64,000 nt of DNA, from NCBI GenBank assembly GCA_016703545.1, contig JADJBX010000006.1, positions 124,001 through 188,000 on the forward strand, given 5' to 3'. Numbering within the stretch: position 1 is the first letter of the stretch; each line of letters begins with the position of its first letter. The DNA is from Candidatus Amarobacillus elongatus. Lineage in GTDB: Bacteria; Chloroflexota; Dehalococcoidia; Tepidiformales; Tepidiformaceae. Of the stretch, positions 50,701 through 58,440 are shown piece by piece. Made by a program: the position numbers and the translations under genes. The notes under the pieces were generated by a model that had not been told where the DNA came from, did no database searches, and was given only the letters and a program-made list of their open reading frames with translations.

Positions 50701-51561
50701 GACATGGCCGAGGGGCAGCCCTCCGTGGTCAGCATCGACAAGCGCCTCGCCATCGCCACTACGTTCGACACCGAGGACAACGCCGGCAACGCCATCCACC
50801 AGGACATCGCGAAGCCCGTGGTCGAGCCCGACGAGTGCCAGGCGTGGGTGCGCATCAGCAACAGCCTGCGGACGGTCGTGAACGTGACGGTCATGTTCCC
50901 GCCCCCGCCGCCGCCCATCCCCGCGGAGGTCCGCCTCACGGCGCTCACCTGCGGCACCAGCGGGCAGGCGACCATCAAGAACCTCTCGTCGCGGACCGTG
51001 TCGCTCGCCGGCTTTGGTCTGCGCAGCGCCTCCGGCTACTTCCCGCAGTACGAAGAGCACCTCGACCTCGATGGGCTCCTCGCCCCGGGTGAGTCGAAGA
51101 CGTTCGGCGGCATCAAGGGCCCCTGGCTGTACGCCCAGGACACGGTCGTCTTCGGCAACGTTACCTCCGACTACGCTCGGCTGGTGTGGAACGGCTACGA
51201 GATCTCGCGCATCACCTGCGCGGGCGTCACCACCCAGAACGCCGTCCCGGACAGCCTCCCGCTGGAAGGCGAAGGGGTCATCTACCGCGACGTGATCGTG
51301 AACTTCACCGAGTCCGAATCCCGCCTGCTCGTGCCGGGCTGGAACCTCGTGACCACGGGCGCCGGCACGGTCGATATCGCGACGGCGCTGGGCGACAACG
51401 CGAACCTGGTCGAGAGCGTGCAAACGTGGGACGCGGCGACGAGCACCTGGAAGAAGTGGCTCGGCGTTGGAAACACGGCCAATACGATCCAGAAGTTCGA
51501 ACCCAACACCGTGTACTGGGTGCAGGTGAATCGTGCCTTTACGGTATTGCTCCCGAAGTAG
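47713..51561 (+). CDS. Giant exported surface protein with lamin-tail-like and C-terminal GWNLV modules
   Basis: 1282 residues from ATG 47713. Signal peptide RRLVVALFLVAFVLIVADG, cleavage probably after AHA (RPAHAV). Most of the chain is beta-rich, Asn/Thr/Pro-rich and has scattered Cys. Around residues 1075-1160 a lamin-tail-like domain appears (VRLTALTCGTSGQATIKNLSSRTVSLAGFGLRSASGYF). The last ~80 residues (LLVPGWNLVTTGAG ... VQTWDAATSTWKKWLGVGNTANTIQKFEPNTVYWVQV) form a Trp-rich module often found at the ends of Chloroflexota surface proteins. No C-terminal anchor. An S-layer or matrix role is plausible. Confidence 0.78.
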   Translation: MAALYRRLVVALFLVAFVLIVADGPFPSPERVRPAHAVTPLEVFNTPSPTKLYAGVASHSGVAQGNTSLGLRGYCIDIQTEGHVAVGGASDTLPVEEPPKETGFEVLNGEIVSVDKFDNGSATTTDDVYCVVVRQPVVIAGQSPSTGTRPPLTIRWRYKDAGAPTEHEPLTLTLPVVYVNLRGIQGVVGGSAAVCTEGWDPTFLTGRASNTPPSTPNALDVVSTADWTVISPGGVSKAGVFKQGAEQCVTLQSNVPQTDIQVRLDFWATFNRADAADDVALFQTGSTRIISATVPELRHITTGGSIFTAPEPAPNVIGAAHAACVIPSVPGDVLLPGNINFVSTDGATISNLTVFNDGTNNPLGLPSDFDGVQNGTVCFAWTSTNPGRQTVTASFTASPANPTNGTPNPRVFAVSWDSDGDGNGIGANNALLTKTWNRISRTEITTTGDYRQGIVTNGSTVLQIDQNIATGAYLGDISLYEWVIGNRPGFEGPIDGVPVTLSILPGPGAAFAPSTVARCGYFDLGGSISLVPPPPVVDPQGSVVQFTAITVDGRIQFNVSVNNDPDCTQASHIYIDIRAGYPSGIPGDSIAFPHETLDISLVFASKSSDAPQVLWAGSTATITYSFAGDCRVGNNPNQPLNGQAMFVRGPGQRGSFVPEPGVMIKGPDVAVVPTTVTNGCTFSVKFESESQGEVDIAAFLQVLSYPATGSPFYVNVEHSKVVYNLFYLEFESLTLTTEARLNVSELGNLDAQARGWFVGTNPSQREATITADGRALPAHRWVLPDDWQTLRGPEGFRVNWPSAPSMPSAQVTWYMENEGVKNKFPGGPKEGALGFFWPDDGFEFSYNQQPQTKQPSILGSAQKPRIISEMTDLDGFATVDTYGDYNLSFEGCPVNPLGGGADCRPGDVVGRTRYFARVEYPGLRGKHPPINSNVVETIFEWAGYKRVTIVDDPLNPQYKYVVAHLKDRDGYCDADGLNNVLGIQVQFVIDAGDGIIDMAEGQPSVVSIDKRLAIATTFDTEDNAGNAIHQDIAKPVVEPDECQAWVRISNSLRTVVNVTVMFPPPPPPIPAEVRLTALTCGTSGQATIKNLSSRTVSLAGFGLRSASGYFPQYEEHLDLDGLLAPGESKTFGGIKGPWLYAQDTVVFGNVTSDYARLVWNGYEISRITCAGVTTQNAVPDSLPLEGEGVIYRDVIVNFTESESRLLVPGWNLVTTGAGTVDIATALGDNANLVESVQTWDAATSTWKKWLGVGNTANTIQKFEPNTVYWVQVNRAFTVLLPK

Positions 51562-51627
51562 TGCCGGTTAGAGACCGCTCCGATACCCTCGAATGAGGCC
51601 GTTAGTCCACATTCGAGCAGTTGATAC

Positions 51628-52374
51628 ATGACGAATTTGAACCTTGTGCGGCGCTGCGCCGTGCCGGTGGCGATCCTCGCGATGGCGGCAAACGCCGCCA
51701 TCACCCCGGTCAGCGCCCAGGTCTTCGGGCCGCCCTCCACCTTCTTCGGGACCATCGTCGATTCCGCCGGCGATATCCCCGAGAACACCGTCGTGGAGGC
51801 GTACATCGGCGAGACCAAGTGCAACACCAAAGACGGCAAGGTCCTCTACGCCACCGATGGCAGGAATCGCATCGCGACCTACATCATCGATGTCGTCTCC
51901 GACGAGCAGAAGGCCGGCTGCGGCAAGCGCGATAGCGTCGTCCGCATCAAGATCGGCGACCGCTTCGCCACCCAGACGGGGACGTGGGCCGCCGGCCCCG
52001 TGGAACTCGGGGTCGCCTTCGGCTCTGCGAGCCCCGTGCCGCAGCCGACGGCGGCGCCCACGGCCACGCCCAACGTCGCCGCCATCGCCACCTCCACCTC
52101 CGCGGCACGCGCGACGAGCATCGCCAACGGCACCCCCGCCGCCGCCCTTCCGACCATCGGCAGCGTCGCCACCATCCCCGCGGGCTCGCCCGGCGCTGGT
52201 TCGCCCGTGCCCACGACCGCGGGCGGGCTCGTGACCGCCGGCCCCGGCACCGCCCTCCAGGATGACGACGACGGCGGCTTCCCCGTCTGGGGCGCCGTCG
52301 TGATCGGCCTGCTGGTGCTCGCGGGTATCGGTGGCGGCGCCGGCGTGATGCTCGCCCGTTCGAGGAGCCGTTAG
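51628..52374 (+). CDS. Exported Cys-pair domain protein with C-terminal anchor (paralogue B)
   Basis: 248 residues from ATG 51628. Signal peptide ending VSAQ; domain STFFGTIVDSAGDIPENTVVEAYIGETKC ... YIIDVVSDEQKAGCGKRDSVVRIKIGD, clearly paralogous to 43926-44699, including both Cys and the ST(F)xGT start. A Thr/Pro/Ala linker follows, then a helix and tail GAGVMLARSRSR (GGVMLARRG in paralogue A). It lies 66 bases after the giant surface protein on the same strand, so the two may be co-expressed. The domain has no name known to me. Confidence 0.7.
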   Translation: MTNLNLVRRCAVPVAILAMAANAAITPVSAQVFGPPSTFFGTIVDSAGDIPENTVVEAYIGETKCNTKDGKVLYATDGRNRIATYIIDVVSDEQKAGCGKRDSVVRIKIGDRFATQTGTWAAGPVELGVAFGSASPVPQPTAAPTATPNVAAIATSTSAARATSIANGTPAAALPTIGSVATIPAGSPGAGSPVPTTAGGLVTAGPGTALQDDDDGGFPVWGAVVIGLLVLAGIGGGAGVMLARSRSR

Positions 52375-52508
52375 CGGTGGTGTAGCCGTCAGCTGTTTGC
52401 CGTTCGCCGTTCGTCGTGCCCCCGTGGCCACCCCGGCGGCCGACAGCCGACAGCCAGCGGCCCGCCACCCCCCGGTTTTCCCGCATAGGCAACCCCGCCC
52501 GGTACCCG

Positions 52509-52514
52509 TACAGT
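52509..52514 (+). promoter_or_regulatory. Leaderless -10 box for the DUF2325 gene
   Basis: TACAGT, six bases before GTG 52521. Confidence 0.55.
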
Positions 52515-52520
52515 TCTTGC

Positions 52521-55307
52521 GTGGTCACCCTGCGGGCGGACGAGAACCGTTACCTCATCGATGCCGGCCCCGCCGAGCAGGCGCTGCTCCGGCGGCTGCC
52601 CGGCGGCCGCTGGAACAGCGTCGCCCGGCGCTGGCAGTTCCGGCGGGAACGCGGCCTCATCCTCGCCCTCGACCTCGTCTTCGGGCCGGGCAACTGGATC
52701 GCGGGCGATGACGCGGTCGTCATCGAAACCGAGTCCGCGCGTGCGCCGCTCGCCCCCCCGGAAGGCCCCGTGTCGGTCACCCGCGAGGGGAGCCAGCTGC
52801 GCGTCGCCTGTGTCTTCGCCGACCGCGAACTCGTGAAGTCGGTTCCCGGTTACCGCTGGTCGGCGCCGGACCGGTGCTGGTTCCTGCCCGCGATGCCGAT
52901 CGCGCTGCACCTGTTGCAGACCGCCTTCGGCGCCGGGCTGGAAGTGTCCCAGGACATTCGCGACTACATGGACCTCCGGGAGCGCGACGAGTTGGAGGCC
53001 GTGGAGCGCGCGCGCGCCCTCCCGCCCGCGTCGCCGTCCTCGCCGCCGCCCGCCGTCACGCCCGCACTCCCGCCGCCGGCCGCCGAAACGCCGCCATTGC
53101 TCCCGGCGGAGCTGCACGGCCTTCGCGCGGAGCTGGTGAGCGAGATCGCCGTCCCGGCCGCCGCCGGTCAGCCACTCCCGGTCGACGTCATCGACCGGCT
53201 CGCGACCGCGGTCGAGCGGCTCGTGGGCGTCATCGAACGGTTGGATGCGCGGCTGGCGGCCGGGCCGGTCACCACGGAAGCCGCAACGCCCGCCCCCGCG
53301 CCCGAGCCGCCGGAGGCGCCGGACACGGGCCCGGATTGGGCCGAGCTGCTGCGCCAGTCCGAAACCGCCGACGAGGCGGCGCAGGCCGCGTCCACCGCGA
53401 GCCGCATGCTCCAGATCGCGGGCGAGGGCGCTTCGCGCGAGCTGCGCGCCGTCGCCGCCATCTGCCAGGCGCGCGCGGGAAATCGCGAGCGCGCCTTCGG
53501 CCAGCTCTCCGCCGCCCTCGGCCCCACCGCCGAGCTCACGAACAAGGACCTCGAGCCGATAGCCCGCCAGACCTTGCTGGAGGTCACGCTCGGCTTCCTC
53601 AACGCCAACTGCGGGCCACAAACCCCGATCACGGGCCCTGAGTCGCTCCGGTCCCTCATCCTCGCTGAACTCCTTACCGGCGCCGGCTTCGATTCCAGCG
53701 CGATCGGTTCTTCAGCGGCCCAGGGCGTCCTCGAACAGCTGATGGTGGATCAGCCGTTGCGCACCCTGGACCTGCTGCTTAGCGACCTTTGCCGCGTCCT
53801 GCACCTTCTCTCCCTCGCCCGCGGTCGCGTGCCGTTGCTCGCGAAGCGCGTCGCGGCGCTCCTTGAGGACAGTACCCTCCGCGCCGATGCCGTCGGCCTC
53901 GCCATCATCCTTCGTACGAACATCGCGCTCGGTGCCGAGAGCGTCGACGACTGGGACCACGCCTGGCCCTCCGAGGAGCAGTTCGCGCCCGACGAAAACG
54001 CCGCGGCCGCCGCCCGGCGCGCGCTGCCGTACATGGATCCGCACGTTGCTCCGCGGGCCGCGCTCGCCGCGCTCGCCTCCATCGCCAATCTCCCGCCGGA
54101 TGATCGCATCTCGCTCCGCGATCGCCGCGAGCTGGTGAACTGGATTCCTCGCAACGAGGCGATCCGGCGGTACGCGGAGTTTCTCGCGGTGTTCCGTATC
54201 GCCGCCGCCGGCGATCGCGCGCCGTGGGATGAGTTCCCCGGGTACATCGAGATCGTCTCGCGGAAGGAACTCGCCACCACCGCCGACCACATCGTGGAAG
54301 CGTACCTGGCTGGCGCGGGCCCGGGCAGTGCGGCGCGCCTTCTCGCCGACAGGGCCGTGCTTCCCGGCCTCAAACACGCCCGCGGGATCACGGACCCCGA
54401 AAAGCACGTGCTCGACCTCCTCCCCGTGCTCGCCGAAGGTTCGCGACCGGACAATCTGCTCAACGAACTCGGCCAGATGCTGGAGGACGACGCCTTCGTC
54501 GGCGCCTCGATGTTCAGTCACGACCAGCGCGTGCGCGTTTACCGGGCCGCCTTCGACGCCTCAATACGGCAGGGGCACGACAAGGACGCCCGCGAAGCGT
54601 TCTACCGGTTGGTGCGCGAACTCCAGGACGAGCCCGGCGCGGCTGGCCTCCGCCAGCTCTGCGCCGAGGCCCTCGAGCGGTTCCGCCCGCTGCGGGTCCC
54701 CGCGCTCGCGCTCCAGGCCGAGCTGCTGCTCGAGGAAGGCGCCGATGCCGGCGACGTCGCCATCGCGCTTTCGGCCGCCATGAACGGCCGCGAGGACGAC
54801 GCGGAGGAAGCGCGCACCCAGCTCATCGGCCTCCAGTACATCTACCCCGAGTTCAACCAACGGATGCGCGCCCTCCTTTCGGAGACACCCGAAGGTCCGA
54901 CGCTCGAAGCGCCTCCGTCCTTCCCCGGAAAGCGCGTGATCCTCTTCGGCGGGCGTCAGTACCTCCGGAAGTACGGCGACGCCGTCTTGCGGGACTGGGG
55001 AATGGATGCCGAATGGCTGGACCCCGCCGCCGCAAAGCAGGGTGATCGCGCGAAGGACCTTGCCGGCGGCAAGGCCGACCTGCTCGTCATCAATACGGCC
55101 TGCATCGGGCACGCCGCCAGTGGGCGCATCGCCGAGGCCGCCCGCGCCGCGGGCCGCGAGCCCTTCATGCAGAACAGCAACGGCGTCGGCTCCATGCTCA
55201 TCGGGATCAAGACCGCGATGGAGGCCATGGCCGCCGCCCCCGCCGTGGCCGCCGAGGACCCCGATCGGCGGGCCAACCGCGAGCGGCGGCGCAGGCTCGT
55301 GCGGTAG
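52521..55307 (+). CDS. 928-residue protein with two HARP-like modules and C-terminal DUF2325 domain
   Basis: From GTG 52521. Residues ~1-60 and ~85-145 are two related units with a central W-x-F: GGRWNSVARRWQFRRERGLILAL and GYRWSAPDRCWFLPAMPIALHLL. They resemble the HARP-type beta units of SMARCAL1-like helicases. A Pro/Ala linker and ~550 residues of helices follow (ARM/TPR-like, LRELQDEPGAAGLRQLCAEALERF). The last 100 residues are DUF2325: KRVILFGGRQYLRKYGDAVL ... KADLLVINTACIGHAASGRIAEAARAAGREPFMQNSNGVGSML. DUF2325 looks like a Rossmann-type sensor of unknown ligand. The full combination is new to me. Confidence 0.78.
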   Translation: MVTLRADENRYLIDAGPAEQALLRRLPGGRWNSVARRWQFRRERGLILALDLVFGPGNWIAGDDAVVIETESARAPLAPPEGPVSVTREGSQLRVACVFADRELVKSVPGYRWSAPDRCWFLPAMPIALHLLQTAFGAGLEVSQDIRDYMDLRERDELEAVERARALPPASPSSPPPAVTPALPPPAAETPPLLPAELHGLRAELVSEIAVPAAAGQPLPVDVIDRLATAVERLVGVIERLDARLAAGPVTTEAATPAPAPEPPEAPDTGPDWAELLRQSETADEAAQAASTASRMLQIAGEGASRELRAVAAICQARAGNRERAFGQLSAALGPTAELTNKDLEPIARQTLLEVTLGFLNANCGPQTPITGPESLRSLILAELLTGAGFDSSAIGSSAAQGVLEQLMVDQPLRTLDLLLSDLCRVLHLLSLARGRVPLLAKRVAALLEDSTLRADAVGLAIILRTNIALGAESVDDWDHAWPSEEQFAPDENAAAAARRALPYMDPHVAPRAALAALASIANLPPDDRISLRDRRELVNWIPRNEAIRRYAEFLAVFRIAAAGDRAPWDEFPGYIEIVSRKELATTADHIVEAYLAGAGPGSAARLLADRAVLPGLKHARGITDPEKHVLDLLPVLAEGSRPDNLLNELGQMLEDDAFVGASMFSHDQRVRVYRAAFDASIRQGHDKDAREAFYRLVRELQDEPGAAGLRQLCAEALERFRPLRVPALALQAELLLEEGADAGDVAIALSAAMNGREDDAEEARTQLIGLQYIYPEFNQRMRALLSETPEGPTLEAPPSFPGKRVILFGGRQYLRKYGDAVLRDWGMDAEWLDPAAAKQGDRAKDLAGGKADLLVINTACIGHAASGRIAEAARAAGREPFMQNSNGVGSMLIGIKTAMEAMAAAPAVAAEDPDRRANRERRRRLVR

Positions 55308-55448
55308 CCCGCCAGCGCCGGTCCCGGCCGCTCTCCCGGCGCCGCGGAAACACCGGACGGGCGCGCGCTCCCGCACCATGCGATATCCTCTGCAGACACG
55401 CGGCTGCAATGTCCGCCGCCGTGAGCTGCCCGGAGATCGCACCAACCT
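55308..55448. promoter_or_regulatory. leuC upstream region
   Basis: A TATCCT box (about 55383-55388) precedes ATG 55449 by some 60 bases. No Trp/Leu-rich leader peptide or T-box was recognised. Confidence 0.35.
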
Positions 55449-56853
55449 ATGTCCCAACCGCGCACTATCTCCCAGAAGATCTGGGATAACCACCTCGTCC
55501 GCAGCGAAGCGGGCAAGCCGGACCTCCTCTTCATCGACCTCCACCTGGTCCATGAGGTCACCTCGCCCCAGGCGTTCGAATCGCTGCGCCTCCAGGGCCG
55601 CAAGGTCCGCCGCCCCGACCTGACCCTCGCCACCGTCGACCACAACGTCCCCACGCGGGACCGCGACAAGCCGTGGACGGATCCGCTCTCGGTCCAGCAG
55701 GTCGAGACGCTTCGCAAGAACGTCGAGGATTTCGGCGTGCCGTACTTCGGCGTGGGCGATATCCGGCAGGGCATCGTGCACGTGATCGGGCCCGAGCAGG
55801 GGCTCACCCAGCCGGGCATGACCATCGTCTGCGGCGATAGCCACACGGCCACGCATGGCGCATTCGGCGCCCTCGCCTTCGGCATCGGCACCAGCGAAGT
55901 CGAGCACGTCCTCGCGACGCAGACGCTCCCGCAGGCGAAGCCGAAGACCATGTCCATCGAGGTCAACGGCGAACTCCACCCGGGCGTCACCCCCAAGGAC
56001 GTGATCCTCGCGATCATCCGCAAGATCGGCGTCTCCGGCGGGGTCGGTCATGTCGCGGAGTATCGCGGCGAGGTCATCCGCGCCCTCTCCATGGAAGGCC
56101 GCATGACCATCTGCAACATGTCCATCGAAGCCGGCGCGCGCCGGTCTCGTCGCCCCGGACGACACCACCTTCGCCTACATGGAAGGCCGCAAGCACGCGC
56201 CAAAGGGCGCCGACTGGGAGCGCGCGCTCGACGCCTGGCGCGGTCTCGCGACCGACGAAGGCGCGGTGTTCGACACCACCGTCGAGCTGAACGGCGCCGA
56301 TATCGAACCGTGCGTGACCTGGGGCACCACCCCGGCGCAGTCGGTCCCCGTGACCGGCCGCGTGCCGGACCCGAAGGACGCCGCGAACCCGCAGGCGGCC
56401 GAACTGGCGGAGCGCTCCCTCGCCTACATGGACCTCAAGCCCGGCACGCGCATCGAGGACATCCCGCTCGATGTCGTCTTCCTGGGCTCCTGCACGAACG
56501 GCCGCATCGAAGACCTGCGCGCCGCCGCCGAGGTCATTCGCGGCAAGAAGAAGGCGCCCTCCGTCCGCGCGATGGTCGTCCCCGGCTCGGGCCTGGTGAA
56601 GCTGCAGGCGGAACAGGAAGGCCTCGACAGGATCTTCACCGAAGCTGGCTTCGAATGGCGCGACGCCGGCTGCTCCATGTGCCTGGGCATGAACCCGGAC
56701 ATCCTCCTGCCCGGCGAACGCTGCGCCTCGACCTCGAACCGCAACTTCGAAGGCCGTCAGGGCCGCGGCGGACGGACGCATCTCGTCAGCCCGTCCATGG
56801 CCGCCGCCGCCGCCATCGCCGGCCACTTCGTCGATATCCGCACCTGGAAGTAG
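55449..56853 (+). CDS. leuC: 3-isopropylmalate dehydratase large subunit LeuC (frameshifted)
   Basis: The first frame covers TISQKIWDNHLV, FIDLHLVHEVTSPQAFESLR, VCGDSHTATHGAFGALAFGIGTSEVEHVLATQ and ends NMSIEAGAR. The second frame resumes at GLVAPDDTTFAYMEGRKHAP and includes VFLGSCTNGRIEDLR and CSMCLGMNPD. Those segments hold the three Cys of the 4Fe-4S cluster (GSCTNG, CxxC). The join is in the GCGCGC run at 56134-56145, where two bases are missing relative to the family. With leuD it isomerises 2- to 3-isopropylmalate in leucine synthesis. Restored length about 468 residues. Confidence 0.95.
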
Positions 56854-56878
56854 CTCGCGGCGCACCGCGGAGGACCAC

Positions 56879-57484
56879 ATGCAGAAGTTCGAAACCGTGA
56901 AAGGCAACGCCATCCCGCTCAACCGCGCGGATGTCGATACCGACCAGATCATCCCCGCCCAGTACCTCAAGCGCATCGAGCGCAGCGGGTTCGGCCCCTT
57001 CGCCTTCGAAACCTGGCGCAAGGACCCCAACTTCGTCGTGAACAACCCCGCCTACCAGGGCGCGCCCATCCTCCTCGCGGGGCCGAACTTCGGCTGTGGC
57101 TCCTCGCGTGAGCACGCCCCCTGGGCGATCGAGGACCTCGGCATCCGCGCCATTGTCGCGCCCAGCTTCGCCGACATCTTCCGCAACAACTGCGCCAAGA
57201 TCGGCCTGCTCACCGTCGTCCTGCCGCAGGAAGACATCAATCACCTGATGGCGCGCGCCGAGGAGCTGCCCAATAGCCAGCTCGTCATCGACCTCGCGAC
57301 CCAGACCATCTCCACCGCCGACGGCTCGTTCTCACGTTCGTTTGAAATCGACCCGAACGTGAAGCACAACCTCCTCGGTGGGTTCGACGACATCGCGCTC
57401 ACCCTCCTGGACGACGAGAAGATCAGCGCCTTCGAAGCGCAGCGCGACAACGCCCTCTACCCCTCGCTCACCCTCGCCGGCTGA
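56879..57484 (+). CDS. leuD: 3-isopropylmalate dehydratase small subunit LeuD
   Basis: 201 residues from ATG 56879 with GGAGG upstream, 25 bases after leuC. NRADVDTDQIIPAQYLKRIERSGFG and GPNFGCGSSREHAPWAIEDLGIRAIVAPSFADIFRNNCAKIGLL are diagnostic of the small (swivel) subunit that completes the active site with LeuC. A perfect terminator hairpin follows the stop, so leuCD is a two-gene operon here. leuA and leuB are elsewhere. Confidence 0.97.
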   Translation: MQKFETVKGNAIPLNRADVDTDQIIPAQYLKRIERSGFGPFAFETWRKDPNFVVNNPAYQGAPILLAGPNFGCGSSREHAPWAIEDLGIRAIVAPSFADIFRNNCAKIGLLTVVLPQEDINHLMARAEELPNSQLVIDLATQTISTADGSFSRSFEIDPNVKHNLLGGFDDIALTLLDDEKISAFEAQRDNALYPSLTLAG

Positions 57485-57503
57485 GCCTCGCGGCACGCGG
57501 CGT

Positions 57504-57533
57504 AACGGGCCTTCCCGCCGGGGAAGGCCCGTT
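57504..57533. terminator. Perfect hairpin after leuD
   Basis: AACGGGCCTTCCC (57504-57516), GCCG loop, GGGAAGGCCCGTT (57521-57533), between convergent leuD and the ABC permease gene; no T tract. Confidence 0.65.
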
Positions 57534-57552
57534 GCCGCGTCCGCCGCCGCCG

Positions 57553-58440
57553 TCACCGCCCCCCGGCGCCGGCCCCGAGGGCGTCGTTCGTCGCGTCCGC
57601 CAGCAGCGTGAACGAGAGCAACAGCGCCGTGAGCACGCCGCCGGGGAAGGCCGCATACCACCACGCGTCGCGCAGGTGCGTCCGCGAGGCGCTGATCAGG
57701 CTCCCGAGCGACGGCTCCGGCGCGCGCTCGCCCAGGCCGAGGAAGCTGAGCGCCGCCGCCACCATGATCGCCCCCGTCATCGCGAGCGCGAGATGCGTCA
57801 CCAGCGGGGGCAGCGCGTTCGGGGCGATGTGCCGCGCGATGACCCGCGCCGGGTGCGCCCCCAGCGCGCCCGCGGCGACGACGTACTCCCGCCGGCGCTC
57901 CACGAGCATCTGCGCCCGTGCCATCCGCGCGAACACGGGCACGTTGAACACCGCCAGCGCGATGCCCACGTTTCGCATCCCCGGCCCGAGGATGGTGAGG
58001 ATGGCGAGTGCCGTGAGCAGCGCCGGGAACGCCATCCACGCGTCGATCAGCCGCATGAGCGCGGCATCGACGCGGCGCCCGGCGTACCCGGCGACGAACC
58101 CGAAGGCCGTGCCCGCCGTCGCCCCCGCGAGCACGGCGGCGATGGAGACGGCCAGCGACAGGCGTAGCCCGTACGCCGTTCGCGCCAGCAGGTCGCGACG
58201 GAGTTCGTCCGTGCCGAAGGGGTGCTCCCACGACGGCGCGAGCAGCCGCCCGCTCGCGTCCTGGGCGAACGGGCCGTGTGGAGCGAGCGGAGCGAGCAGC
58301 GCCACCACGACGATGACCACGACCCCCGCCGCCCCGATCCGGCCCCGCGGGTCCGCGAGCACGCGTCCCGGCAACGAACGCCGCCGGCCCGCCCGCTCCT
58401 GCCCCTGCCCCGGCCACGCCGCCATTCGCATCGCGGTCAT
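57553..58440 (-). CDS. ABC transporter permease, Opp/Dpp C-type
   Basis: 295 residues. N-terminal cytosolic segment, one helix (IGAAGVVVIVVVALLAPLAP), an outer loop ending in EHPFGTDELRRDLLARTAYGLRLSL (typical HPLGTDxxGRDxxSR), and five further helices. The EAA-like coupling loop is EYVVAAGALGAHPARVIARHIAPNALPPLV. It forms the channel with the B-type permease for peptides, oligosaccharides or nickel. Its start overlaps the upstream permease stop (ATGA). ATPase genes are not present in this window. Confidence 0.92.
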   Translation of the reverse strand: MTAMRMAAWPGQGQERAGRRRSLPGRVLADPRGRIGAAGVVVIVVVALLAPLAPHGPFAQDASGRLLAPSWEHPFGTDELRRDLLARTAYGLRLSLAVSIAAVLAGATAGTAFGFVAGYAGRRVDAALMRLIDAWMAFPALLTALAILTILGPGMRNVGIALAVFNVPVFARMARAQMLVERRREYVVAAGALGAHPARVIARHIAPNALPPLVTHLALAMTGAIMVAAALSFLGLGERAPEPSLGSLISASRTHLRDAWWYAAFPGGVLTALLLSFTLLADATNDALGAGAGGR

